A DNA stretch of 64,000 bases, taken from Epiperipatus broadwayi. Taxonomy: Eukaryota > Onychophora > Udeonychophora > Euonychophora > Peripatidae. The translations under genes were made by a program, and so were the position numbers. Where the stretch lies: the NCBI GenBank assembly GCA_028023455.1, contig JAQFVV010012420.1, positions 4,592,001 to 4,656,000 of the forward strand. Reading direction: 5' to 3'. Positions 37,326 to 50,510 of the stretch are shown in pieces. The notes beneath the pieces were generated by a model. The model was not told the DNA's origin, did no database searches, and saw nothing but the letters and a program-made list of their open reading frames with translations. Position 1 is the stretch's first letter; each line of letters starts with the position of its first letter.

Positions 37326-38607
37326 CTTAAAATAAATTATGAAATTGTCTTTAAATGTTAAATTTTATTACATTTTGGAAAATTAGCATAAGAATAATAA
37401 TGTATTTTGCATATAAACACTGTAGTACAATGAGAACTACTATGAGTAATGCTCGGTTCAACAATCTATTATTAATTAACTCCCCGAACTCAAGCAGCAC
37501 TCATTATATCACACTTTTGTCAAAATCTTTATATTACTAATTAAATACTTTTAATTGATCATCTCTTTCAACCCATTTCTATACTTATTTTATCTTTTTT
37601 CAATCCTTTACAATCATTAACAACATTTTATTTTTTGATAAAGGTACCAGTATTCATAAAAACACCTTTTATAATAATTAGATTGAAACAGCTATGGTCT
37701 TGAAATAAAAATTTGATGGAGTGTGTTCCCTTCAATAATTGTTAAATTAAGGGGGAAAAATTTAAAAAAACAAAATTAAAAAGTGCACTGAAAAAAAACG
37801 TGTAATATGATACATTTATTACTGAAGGAAAAGAGACATTGATCTATGAGTACTAGTAATGGTCTGTTATTATTTTTATAATTAGATATTATATAAAAAA
37901 TATTTAAATTACTAATATACTATTTTGATTAGTTATGAATATAAGATTCCTGACATTTTTAGTAATGAAAAAATACCATTTGAATACCCACTGCTAATAT
38001 ATAATATCAGATTGTAATCTGTTATGCAAATTTATCATATGTTAAGTCTGATTATGTTCAAAGGTACATGATGGTATGTACTGGATAAAAATGTTTTGAA
38101 GGAAGCAATATTTTAATGAAAGAAACGTCGTAAAACAAAACCACAATATCATCAATATTTTAATTCCACTTTGCCAAAACTGAAATAATTTTCATCATCT
38201 AGTCAAAACTTTTACATTTTAATAAAACTATTTAAACTTTATTTATACTTTCTTAAATACTTTTAATTGTTGATAATAATTCATAGATTAGTAGGGATCA
38301 TAATAGTTTAGGTGGTTAATCTTCTCTTTTCTTCAGAATTGTCTAAAGGGTTAGATCCTGATGTTAAATTGAAGAATCATAAAATTAAAAGACCATTGGT
38401 TCAATTTCCACATTAATTATCACTGATAAGTTAACTATAATTAGAAAAGTAGAAATAAAGTTTGAATTATTCTAATAATTTCACTCATATAAAGATAAAT
38501 TTATTCATAATAGATACTGTTGTATTGCTGGTATATGAAAAATTATCTGATCATTTACTGATGTATAAAAAACCAGTTGAGAAAAACTTATATAGATGAT
38601 TAATTTT

Positions 38608-38944
38608 ATATAAAGAGCTCACAAATAAGCTCTTAATAAATTTTGCAGAATCGCTATTTAAGTTAGATAGCTGGATTGAAAGACATATGAGTGTCTGAGA
38701 ATTTCAGATTTTCTACTTAATAGTTATCCATTAGATAAAGTTCTGGGCTTGTCCTGGTATTTTTAATCTAATGTGTGAATATCCTAGCACCTCACTGAGG
38801 AAGCCAATAGCAGAAACTGGCCTGAGGTTAGAGATATTCCACAAAGCTTGTTGTTAAGAGTTTATTTGCAAGCCCTTTATATAACATTTGTAATACAAGC
38901 TTGTTTAAATTAGGTCATGTGGCATCTAACTTGATTTCTTTATA
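38608..38944 (+). mobile_element. SINE-like retroposon R2, copy 2
   Basis: A perfect 12-bp duplication, ATGATTAATTTT, lies at 38596-38607 and 38945-38956. The unit starts ATATAAAGAGCTCAC and ends TTGATTTCTTTATA, the same termini as 18007-18229. About 120 bases in the middle are not present in copy 1. The core (AAGCCAATAGCAGAAACTGG) is inverted relative to its orientation in R3. Outer parts form inverted arms of about 35-40 bp (AGCTCTTAA...TTGCAGAAT and its partner). Confidence 0.86.
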
Positions 38945-38956
38945 ATGATTAATTTT

Positions 38957-41440
38957 CTATATTTTACTTTAGTACTGTTAATAAGTTTATATATTTTGTA
39001 AAATCACTATATAGTGAATGTAAGCCAATCTTTTAAAATGCCTCTTATTAATCCAAGATGCATTTTATAGATCTGAGAAAGTCTGCTACACAATTAAAAC
39101 TACTAAATAGATTTATTTAATAATGGATTGTGAATAGTGGATTAAAGAATTAAAACTGATTAAATTTTTTTCTCACATTATTGCTGCTTAAAAGAATATT
39201 AATCTAATCCCGTTAAATATATAATTGATTCTATTAATTATCCAGGTATTGGGCAAACTTTATGACTGCATTATAAAATCAAAATTTAATTTTATCTTAC
39301 AAATGATCTGATCTTCATAATTGGTCAGGACAAAGGCATAGTTGCTTCAGTAAATAAATTGAATTAAAAAATGGGATGAGATAATCCGAGATGCACATTA
39401 AAAATCATCATCTTAGAAAATTAAAATGTCTAGATGATAATCTAATATTATACTTTTTATAATTAAATAAAAAGATTAAAAAGAGGCAAATCTAAATTTT
39501 CATAACAAGTAAATATTAATAAACTGAAGACAATGCAGAAAAAAAAAAAAAGATATTAAGTTTCCATTGGCAAATCAATTATCAAATAAATCAGTTAGCC
39601 ATTATGAACATCATAAATAAATCATTACCACAAATAAGATTTCATCCTTATAATGAAGATGATATGATTAAATTGCAATCAAACAGTTTTAGAGTAATAA
39701 AAGCATTCAGATGGTGTGGATAAGCTAAATTATACCTGATATAATTTATACATAAACTTCACTTACTACTACTAATAATAATAGCAGAGGGAATACAGTT
39801 AAAGATTATATCAAAAAAATAACAATTTTAAATGTATTCATAAATTTTTATAATATTAACTTGCTAATGATTTTATATAATTGTAAATGTTCAAGAGGTA
39901 AAGAAAACTGTATCAGTAACAGTCAATGAAAAATTACTAATGATGGGAATTAAATATTATTACTTAACTATATTATCATATTTCCTATTTATCTTAACAT
40001 TGCTTTAAAAAAGCATGTTCTTAAGGTAAGATGATACTACTATACATTTTATTGAGATAAAAAAAATATATGGCTAACAATTCTCAATTGGTCATTGTTT
40101 GTAAAATGTAAGAATTTTAAAATTTTTATCCATTTATTGTATTTGCAATGAAGCAGTTACCAAATTCTAGCTGGAGAATAATACCAATTTACTGTTGAAA
40201 ATTAAATTATTGTTAGAAAGTTATGGCATAATTAACAAGTGCATACAATAAGTTTTAATTTATCTCCAAGACAAAGTCATTATAGGAGAGCTCCTACATT
40301 CATGAGTTTTTAGGGAATGTACAATGTTATAATTATATTCAAAGGAATATATCTTTAATTCTGAGAGTTTATCCACTGATGGACATTTTCCTAAAAGAAT
40401 GAGAAGCTGCAGAGGCTATTTTAACAACTGGTCTCACTCCTTCAAAATTATCCTTGATGAAGAAAATATTCTATTTTCTAATCTTGTTCTGTAAAAAGAT
40501 AGTTTTAATAAATTTATTACTTTTGCTAATTGAAGTGAATCTAGTGTTCGAAGCTAATGATTTGCAGATTGCACTTTCACAGAAGGTTTAAATTATAAGA
40601 ATTCTATAAGGTAGAAAAATAGTGAATTCCTTAGATGTGCGTCAACAAATTGAAAAAGAATTAAGAAGTAAAAATCTCCAACTTTCAAAATAAGAGGCAA
40701 CAGAAAATGAAGGATGAAGTTAATATGAATAGTATAGCTATCAAAAAAAGTAGGAAACATAGTCCATGAGGGAAAGCATGGAAAAGGAATGATAATAGTG
40801 ATTCACAGAGAGCATAAATAATTTCTGAGCAGTGTGGACAGAAGAATTCAGAAGCTCAGTAATGGTGAGGGTCAGCTCCCAGAACCTTACCTCGGATGGC
40901 TGCTATTCTATTAATCTCATGGTTAATTTAAAAAAAGAAAGTTTGCAAAGCAGTATAATATTATGAAGTTTACATGAAGCATATGCTAACATCTTGTAAC
41001 AGTTAATCATTATTGATTCAAGTATGTAACCAATTTCACTAAAAGGAATGTAAAAGAAGGAAAATATTCCTGACTCTTTGAACTAGCATTATATATTGAT
41101 CCATAAAAAATCATGGTGGTCTCAACTTTTAATAATCTAATATGAAAAAATTATAAACCTGGAATAACTATTGAGGAAGCTATAATAAAAAAAAAAAATC
41201 TGGATTCATGAAGTTGATAAAACTATTACATCAGGAGAGACACTGAAATACGCGAATATAATAGGACTGCAGAAAGAAAAATTACATAGTAAAATGAGGT
41301 ATTGTAGATGTATACTTAATATATTTACAAATGTTACTTTAAATATAAATTATGCTCTGAAACATAATCAAAGGAAAAACTATAATTGAATAACAATAAT
41401 ACAAAGCTAGTTAAATTCTTCTAAGGGCTTTTTATGTCAG
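38957..41440. other. AT-rich DNA without recognisable genes
   Basis: No repeat family, RNA gene or coding signature was found. Open frames are all below about 60 codons. Confidence 0.45.
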
Positions 41441-42575
41441 AATACGTATAACATTAGAATGACCATGGAATATGGGTGTACATGTATATTTAAAGTTTAT
41501 GCAGATTAGATAATCCATTTCTTAAAATAGGAAAGCAAGATTTTTTTAAGTTGATAGAATTGTAGTTATTAGCTATATGAAAAATTTGCTTCCCCCTGTC
41601 TAAGAAATGGATTGTCTAATCTGCATAAATTTTGGATATCTTTTCACTATATACCTGGGTCTTGTTTATGTGGTAGATAGGTTCCTCAGAAAATGTGCAC
41701 AAAAGAAATCGCACAAAAATAGACTTAACTTACCTTGAAAAATGGGGGATATGTTTCCAGTAATTTTCAGAAATCATATAAAAGCAAAGCAACAAGGAAA
41801 AATTACTTTAATTAAAATAAAAAAATAAAGTATGACTAATAAAAAATTTCAAATATTTGAAAAAAATTAATACAAGACAACCTTTTTTTTATTAACTACA
41901 GCATTTAATTTTACATTTTTTCATACATATTTTAATCATTACTGCTATTTGACAATATGTTTGTTTGTGAATTGATAAGAAATCAGATTCGTGATGTGAT
42001 GTAAACTAGCGCCACTTTCAGACTTGTGCTGTGTTAATGGTTTTCTGTTTCTATATTAAAAAAATGAGATCGCAATCAAAACAAAAAGATTGTACATTAT
42101 CATTAGAAAGATTATTTTCAGTTTAAAAAAATCAATAAAAATCTTCATTATTTATTTTAACAATCTAAAAAATTATTTATGTTATATCTAACAAAATAAG
42201 TTTTAAAAGTTTAAAATTTTTGAATATTTATTGCAATATTTTTATACATAAGTACAATCTATTATTATTATTTACTCATTAGTATAAGCAGGTTATTGAC
42301 AAAGAAGCTAAGATTCTAAATACAGCTTAGCCATATTCACATTAGCTGCTAATATAACATTATATTTTTGAAAAAAAAAGTATTTAAAGTCAAAATAAGT
42401 TATTAATAATTTAAATTTCTTGATATCTAATAAATATAGTGAAATATGAAAGATATTAAGAAGAAATATGAATCGCATAACTTCAAAATCGCATTAAAAT
42501 AATCCACATAAAATGAGACCCAGGTGTATTTACATATACACCTATATTCCATGATCATTCTAATGCTATGAGTAT
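41441..42575. mobile_element. Inverted-repeat DNA element with a nested hairpin
   Basis: The outer arms read 'attagaatgaccatggaata' at 41454-41473 and its inverse near 42545-42567. The inner arms read CCTGGGTCTTGTTTATGTGG (41654-41673) and the inverse of CCTGGGTCTCATTTTATGTGG-like sequence at 42504-42524. Between outer and inner left arms sits a separate hairpin, 41497-41628, with arms of about 30 bp ('atgcagattagataatcc') that is absent on the right. No transposase frame survives. A non-autonomous DNA transposon is the best guess. Confidence 0.6.
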
Positions 42576-44633
42576 GAGGACATAGAAAGCCTTCAAAAGT
42601 GCTTAGCAATCTTTGTATTATCATTATTCAATTATAGCTTTGATTGTGTTTCAACACATAATTTATATTTATATTACATTCATTTGGGGAAAGTTGCATA
42701 TCTTTTATAATTAGAATCTTACTTTTAAAAAAAAGTAATAATTGAAAATAGCAAAAATTTTTACTTGGCTAAAATAGTATGAAGGCATCCCAATTTTTAA
42801 AAGAGAAAAAAGGAAATTCAAATGCAAATTATTTTCTTTCTTTGTTGTAAAATATTTTTTAAGGTTTGATTATTATAAGAGAATAACTTATTGAGATTAA
42901 ATATTAATTAATTAAGAAGAATAAGAAGGGAATAATAATCACGTGTTGTATGAAGTATTGTATGAAAATATGTGTACCAACTTTGGGTTTGTTATATAAT
43001 CATTTATAAATTTTTTATTGTTTTGGTTATTAGTTAATTTTATTAAAAAAATTTCTAAAATTATTTTTTTTACATCTTTATTTTTCTAGCTATCTATTCT
43101 GTGAATTTCCAGAGGGTATGTCTAAATTCTTATAGAGTTGTGCTTTAAGGGATTTGATAAATTATACCTATGAAATTTATTTAATAAGAAAATGATGTAT
43201 GTATTTTTTTTGTTCATAGTCGTTAGAGACTTTGCAATCTGAAAACTAGTTCAAGTATGAGTGCAAGTGTATGGACATCCAGATAGTCTATAGAATTATT
43301 CGGATAGTGTTAAAGTAATGAAGATTTCCTTTAATGTTTACTCACTTTGTAGATATTATAATTATTTTACTGATGACCAGTGCACTCATGGTACTGTATG
43401 GTCTTGAACATTGACAATGATAAGCACTGATATAATGTTCAGAATTTTTTATATATGATTACTTTTATAATTATTTTTAGCACTTACATATGTGTACACA
43501 GATGAAATAATGGTGACTGTTTTTATAATATGCACTAAATTTGGTATTGGTTAGATGGTAATTAGCTTAAGATTTTATATTATGCCACTTTTATATCCAA
43601 TTACAAGGACTGACTGTTGCTGGTAGTGCTGTGTTTAAAACCTAAATATTATTTACATTGGCTTCAAGGGTTTCCTATTTGCTCATTTTTTATGCCAGAA
43701 AAAACAGAATACTTTTGTTAATGATTTTTCAGTGCTTTTGAGAATGATGATTAGAATCATACATTTATATCCTTCATCTATACAGTTAAAATATATCAAG
43801 TAATTGTTAGTGGCCATATCAATAGTACCACTGAAATAATATGGAAATTCACTGTAACAGATCTGTAAGTTACAATGAATTTATTTAAATATTTTGGACT
43901 ATTTATCAATTTTATTTAATAGGCATATTTTTATTTTAATATAAAATTTAATTTTAAATCATAACATTAAATATAATAACTTATATCTGAAAATTTCAAT
44001 TAGACTTTTAACTATAATATATAATCCATAATCACCAATCTACATGTTTACTTGTAATGTTACAGGTAGGTAAGTAAAAAAACAGTTATTTAGATAGCTC
44101 CATAGAGAAGAAAAACATATCCAACAGCACTACAAAAAAAAAAAAACAGTTATGGAAAAGGCATTATTCATTTGTTTTAAATGTTTGAGCATTTTCCTCT
44201 TCTGTCTTACCTACTATCTTAGAATATATCATTAGTCAAAAATATTGAATGGCTAATTGAAATGGTTGTGAGTAATTATCCGAAAAAAATATTCCAAGTT
44301 TATTGAAAAATGTTTAGTTATTCAAGTAGGATTCAAAATCAGGTCATAGGCAGATCCAGCAGATGTGTTATTATATTTTTGAAAAACCTTCCAATTACAT
44401 GTGACATAAATTAAATCCTAACCACGTATAATTTACCTATTTAAAATAAAGAATGGTTGTAATTGATCAATAATAAAAATTAAATATTTCGGTAAGATAA
44501 AATATAAATAAACATTCATGCCATGCAAGAGGAACTGGGCAACTCTCCATTTCTCTTTTGAGATATATATTACATTTATTTTTTTTTCTCCCCCCCCTGT
44601 AAAGATAGAGATTTAAAAAGAGGGTGGGACGGT

Positions 44634-44658
44634 GGGGGGGGGGGGGGGGGGGGGGGGG

Positions 44659-44694
<36 letters not shown>
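44634..44694. repeat. 61-base poly-G run
   Basis: 27 G, one A (44661) and 33 G in a row. The C8 stretch at 44590-44597 lies just upstream. Such a run can form G-quadruplexes, but may equally be a sequencing or assembly artefact. Confidence 0.9.
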
Positions 44695-44695
<1 letters not shown>

Positions 44696-45290
44696 GAAAA
44701 AGGGGAAAATTAATTAGATTGTGTCATTTGAATTCTACTTGTAAAGTTCTGTCACATGATAATTCTATTAAATTTTCTTTATCTTTTATTGATAATGATG
44801 TAGCTTTTTCTAAATTTTCTGCATAGAAGGGGTTTGAAATCCAATTATCATTTGTGTTTTCGGGTTTTGGAAAATATTCCATGAAAGACAATTTTAATCC
44901 TGTTAAATGTGCTATTACATTTTCTAGTATATCTTGAGACAGACTAACCTTATTTTCAAACAAAAAAATATGTAGAGTTTCGAATACTTCCAGTTGATTG
45001 TTTTCTATACTTCTATATATTACTGTTTCCAAAAATCTAATTTCTTAATCATACTTTCAATTTTATCATTAACATTAAAGATCGTTATCGACTATACATA
45101 TTAACAACTTTACTGTATAATATTATTAATTAAAATAATTTTTATGAATTATAGGAAAAAACGTTTCTATGATATTTTTATGATTTAATTTTTATTTTTA
45201 TGTCCGCCATTATTGACTATTTTTCGTGTACCACCAACCAGCAACTCGCGTACCACCAGTGGTACGCATACCACAGGTTGGGAAACACTG
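44696..45290 (-). mobile_element. hAT transposon remnant, one terminus
   Basis: On the minus strand the right end begins CAGTGTTTCCCAACC, typical of hAT terminal inverted repeats. Next comes the perfect subterminal palindrome GCGTACCACCAGTGGTACGC (45248-45267) and further GTACCAC repeats, likely transposase-binding sites. The flanking 8 bp (ATGTAGAG) is a candidate target duplication, but the partner end is missing. Only about 240 bp separate the terminus from the middle of a transposase, so the N-terminal half has been deleted. The left side is cut at the poly-G run. Confidence 0.82.
44699..45055 (-). pseudogene. hAT transposase fragment (ZBED5/FAM200-like region)
   Basis: The 102-codon frame 45032-44724 contains LEVFETLHIFL, EYFPKPENTNDNWISNPF and KENLIELSCDRTLQVEFK. 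These match the conserved central-to-C-terminal part of hAT transposases of the ZBED5/FAM200 group (YFP...WIRNPF...LIELSCD). KLDFWK just upstream lies in another frame (frameshift). After the TGA at 44724 the same frame continues HNLINF up to the poly-G. The zinc finger, catalytic N-terminal part and dimerisation end are absent. Confidence 0.85.
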
Positions 45291-45298
45291 ATGTAGAG

Positions 45299-48200
45299 TA
45301 TTAACGTGTGATTTCTGAGGAATAACTTTTTTTAAAACATTTCGACACCAAACACTAAAACTATATATTAATACAAATAAAGATGTAATTCTTTATGTTA
45401 ACTTTTTTAAATGTATTTTTAGCAAACCAAACATTAAAAAAAAAAACTTACAAATCACTGATAGAAAACATTTAGTACAAGAAACAAATTTCATTTTTAT
45501 AATACAAGAAATAAATTATTATAAGTAAAAATAACTCATCACCAGTACATAATTATGCATATGTAAATCTTTTTTTTTATTTTACTGTTTTGAATTGGAG
45601 TGAATTTTATCAAAGAAACTCATAAAACAGAAGTTGTAACTATTTAACCATATATGCTGGATAAATAGTGATCAGAAACTATAAATACTCTGTTCAAATA
45701 TAAGCAAAAAAACCCTGTATAACACAATTGAATGAAACTGATAAAAAGCTTGGAGCTATCTAGTGTTCACTTCAACCTTTTTTCAAAGTGTAGATGAAAC
45801 TGGAGAACTAATAAAAATGAATCCTACATTTCAGGGTTCTGGATTTTAGTGATAATTATCCTGTAGTGATTAGAAATAAGCACATTTTAAAAAAATATAT
45901 GATCCCTCATTTACACAATACTTATAAAAACAAATTTAATTATTCTATTTCACTGTTGCCATATATTATAAACTTGAGCAATAATTAGATATTTGAAGAT
46001 AGCATTTATTAAATTCATATCCAGATTATATTCTTTTTCAATGGAAAAACTAAAACTGTATCTAGTTCACTTGGATTTTTATATACAAAATAATTGGATC
46101 TAGTAAATCTGGATCTTTTGGATCCAAAAAATCCAGATACTAAGATCCAGTTCCCAAGGTCGTCAATGACAAACACCATAAACTACAACCTAATCTGAGA
46201 ATACAGGCAAAATAAAACTAGATATAAACTTAATAAGAACTACTTTTAAATATTTGTTGACAATCATAGCTTACAATAGGTGGCAGCAGTGAAGTAAAAT
46301 AAACAGATTATAATGGCTTAAGAATTTCCCTTTTTTTGATAATTCTGTTAGAAGTTTAATTTCTTTTCTTTCATAATTGTGGAGTTCTCCATAAAACCCT
46401 GTCATGATCTTAAGTTGATCCTTTCATGTTTCTAAGAAGTATTGGCTTAAAGTCAATATTATATTTTTATGGAAAATTTAATTAATTTACCATTTCAGAT
46501 TTGCATTTTTCATCAATATTAGTTTGTATAGTTTTCAATGAGTTTTAGGAAATGCACTGTACAATGAATAATGATAAATAAAACAACAATACATAAAAGC
46601 CAAATCATAAGCTAACAACTCAGTATTTGCAATCTGGTTTTTAAAGTGAAAGTTCAGCTTCGATTCTAAATATATAACATTGCAGTATTTTTAGAAAGAA
46701 TTATTGCACACTGTATTGTTTCCACATCCACTGTAGTTTTCTAATCCCAACACAAAATTGAGTACTCAGACACTGTAAAGTTATGTTATCACATGATTGT
46801 AACGCTTCAAATAATTTGAGGGAGGGGCTTTTCTTCACTTTGTAAATAGTTTTATATTTATAAATTATCTAAGCATAACATAATAAAAATATTTATATTT
46901 ATTTAAAATAAATTATATATTCAAAATAGAAAATGAATTACTATTGATTAAAAAAGAATAAAAGTGATGCTTATATAGACAAATCATCTTTACAAAAATC
47001 AGTTGTTTTTCAAAGTACTTTAAAGGGGCATAATTAGAAAGAATTTATCTAAATGAATCAATAGTCAGTTAAATCAAAGCTGAGACAAGGTCTTTCTAAT
47101 CTGCACAATTTACAAATCGTTTTTTTAAAACTAATAGACAAAAAAAGTTTGGATATGGTAAGCCTTACAGATGTTTTCAAATTCCATTATAGGACACACA
47201 TTGGAAAATGTAAAAAAAACTAATATCTAGTTGAACTGAAATGTTCTTAGAAAAATCATTGTGATCAAACTGGCATAGAGTCTCTTTTAAGTGATATAAA
47301 TAACAAAATCAGATACTAATAATAAACATGAAATAAAAAAATATTTAAATAACATTATAATTCTTGAAGAGCATTAAGAAAAAAGGAAAAAGTGGAGACA
47401 ACAAACTATAAAATAACTAATTGTTTAACAGGGCAGAAAGGTTCTTTTTTAAAAAATAATAAAATGACTTTGATATTTAACTATATATTAACAATACAGC
47501 CTTAGCAGAACAAATGTAAAAACACTTATAAATAATATTTAAATAGAGAAAAAAAGGGTTGACTAGTATAACATAGAATCCATAAGTTTAGAGGATCTGC
47601 TTTCTTTTATCAAAATTTTTAATTTTTAACACAATCACATTCTTCAAATATCAACTATCTTAGATATTAGAGTAGATAATCATATTTTTCCAATGATATT
47701 GTAGATAGATATATTTTTACAAATGCATTTATAAAATCAATGTAGAGAAGATATCTCCCTCGAATTATATACTGGTATTTTTAGACATCAGATTTATTTT
47801 TACTAATGGAAATATGTAATCCTTAATAATATCAAGTTGCATGTTTTCAAATGAGCATGAATACCAAATAATTTATTTAAATCTATTATATCCCACTTAG
47901 TATATCAGAAAATGCAGGTATGCACACATGCATAGACTTTCTTTCATAAATATTAACTTTTTAAAGTTTTAAATTAGAATTTCTAAGAGCATGATAACTT
48001 ACAATTACATATTTAAGAACTATCTCAGAATCCCTCTATGGATATTTTATCCAACTTCTATTCTCATCTTAACTTGTCCCTCATCAGTTACTCTGTTTTT
48101 ATGCACCCTTATATCAGGATATGATGTTTCACATGTCCGATTATATTTTATTTTAATCTCTTACAAATAAATGTATTCCCTCTTGATATTTTATTTTTTA

Positions 48201-49799
48201 ATATTTTTAAAAATGCATTTATTAATGTGGATATACAGAATTTCAAAGTCTAATCAATCTATTCTGCATCATTCACACATTAGAACCTACCACCCTTACT
48301 GCCTGCATGATATGAAATATTTAGATTTTTTTTTTGCCTTTTCTGTAATCATTAACAAACACTAGATCTATATACTCAAATATTTCATTTTATAGCTCAT
48401 ATTCCAGTTATTTGTCTTTTGTTAGTTTCGTTGATAATATCTAACACCAATTTATATATGTTCATTAATAGTTAGCCAATATAGAAAAAGAAAAGATATA
48501 ACAACTTTAAATATTAATTTTATAAATAACTCTAAACTTAAAAGTTTAATCATCAATTTGTTTATGGACACTTACACGTTTTTAATTTATATACTTTTGC
48601 TAAATAAAAGCACTCCACAGAAAAATAATAAAGCCATGATTAGAGGTATTTTTTGTATGTTCACACTATAAAAGTAATATTTTTTTGTAAGAATTGATAA
48701 TTTTGAATATTTTCAATAAGTTAATGTTTTCAAATTGTGAAACATATTTTTCCCCTTTAAAAACTTAACAAAAGGTTAATGAAGCTAAATCAAAGACTTT
48801 TGTTATTTTTGATTTTAAGAATATTGTTTTTCCAACTCTTAATCATTTTTAAAAAGTAACTTAATTAATTAAAAATAATTTATGAATAGAAATCAACTCA
48901 TTGACTATAATTTTTATAAAATATATTTTTGATGAAATGAATGTTTAAAATTTCATACTATCATGTCATTATTTGTTTATTATTAATCAATTAGTTATTG
49001 AATAATTGTTTTAAAAATATTTTTAGTCTTAATTTCTTTATTCTATTCATTTCCTGTTTAAATAAATTGTGTGACTTTATTTCATGGCAGCATAATGTTC
49101 TAGGATTTTTTTAATGATCCTAATAAAAGTATTTATTTATAGTAGTGTAAACCTACGAATTATTTAAAATGAGTTATAATAAGCTGCTTTATTTATTTAT
49201 TATCTCTTACTCACAATAATAGTTTATAGAGTTTTTGCTTCCTGAGCTAGAGTTATGCATAGCAGTTGGTTATATGGAGTAGGGATTTATGTTTAGTGTC
49301 ATATGAATCCTAATGATGATGATCCTGGTTAGTGCAAAAAAGATATCCTTTAAAGTCCATGCCCTACATTTAATTTTATTTATTATTTTTTAGAAATTTA
49401 GTTTATAGTTGGACAGTACATAAATGCTACTAAGTGGCCAGAGCATTGACAATGGTTGGAAGGTTTTTATTATTTCAGCATCATTTGAGACTTCTTGTTG
49501 TATTTTGATGGTGTACTGCCTAAGTATGGGTATTCAGATAATTATTGATTGTATTCTTGTCTTAGGTTTGGCAGTGACTAAATAATTAGCCTGGTCTATA
49601 GTGGACCACTTTCAAACACAGTCACAAAATTGACCATTGAATTATTTTTATTGTTGATATAATGATGAATGATTATTACTTTTGTGTAATGCTGGTGAAC
49701 ATATACTCAGATCTGTGCTGATCTCCCATGCTCATTTCTTTTATATTTAATTTTATATTTGGGAATGAAGATGCTTTCCCATCTCCTTGTAATTCAGCT
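45299..49799. other. AT-rich DNA without recognisable genes
   Basis: Apart from the 46093-46150 palindrome I see nothing here. Open frames are below 70 codons and AT-driven. Confidence 0.45.
46093..46150. repeat. 58-bp palindrome centred on GGATCC
   Basis: The stretch folds on itself around TTTTGGATCCAAAA, with arms TCTGGAT/ATCCAGA and an outer TTGGATC...GATCCAG pair. It is imperfect at the A/T-rich bulges. No element assignment. Confidence 0.6.
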
Positions 49800-49829
49800 C
49801 TAGTATGATGTTCTTCTATAAAAGGCTAC

Positions 49830-50260
49830 CCAAATGTGGGGCATTATAACCTCAAGTTCTCTCTTATTAACCCCCAAATTTTCCAAAGTGTTACAATTGG
49901 CAACCAATTGTGGGACCAACTGAAACCCCATAATTTTCCATACTGCTACAATATATATATATATATATATATAGTAACCGGACCACCATACAACCCCTTT
50001 ATCATCTTGGTTGTAACAATTTCTGGATGAGCATATTGTAGGAAGGAACCATTGATTGGCTTTCCCCAATACAGATGTCACCCCCCCCTACAACAATATT
50101 TCCTGCTCATCAGAGAATGTAGCACCATAGAGACTGGAAACATCTAGAAATTTCTGTGCTTGGTTTCCCAAATGGCACCACTAGAGTCCCATCTCACTAC
50201 AACCTGACTTACCTAGGTCTAGTTATGCCAGACATAGCTCAGGAGGCATGAAATTCTCAT
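49830..50260. other. Less AT-rich island with TA microsatellite
   Basis: This stretch is visibly richer in C and G than its surroundings. It holds a (TA)n run (49951-49973) that creates chance frames encoding IYIYIY on both strands. CAATTGG-CAA-CCAATTG (49894-49910) is a perfect 7-bp hairpin. A TTCC-rich pair ('attttccaaagtg', 'attttccatactg') suggests a small internal duplication. It is probably part of an unassigned transposon. Confidence 0.4.
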
Positions 50261-50510
50261 GAACAAAAGCAATGAATAACTAGTGATGCAAAAATAGAAC
50301 TGAACAACTAAAATTAATTTTAAGTAACAATAGTTTTATTAACAATGATATTGATAAGTCCTTCCAATAAAGTTCATCATTTATTTCAAATGAAGGCTCA
50401 TTTCAATTTATCTTGTGTGAAGCAGTCAAAAGGTCTTTTATCAAGTAAATGTCTACCATTACTGCATGAATATTTTTAATGATTTGTTCCATATCTGTAT
50501 ATCCTTTTTA

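Noticed and set aside
44632-44826. Frame starting with a long glycine run
   Set aside because: The glycines are the poly-G tract translated; the remainder is antisense to the hAT transposase fragment.
49800-50081. Opposing frames encoding IYIYIY through a TA microsatellite
   Set aside because: They are caused by the dinucleotide repeat; there is no supporting motif.
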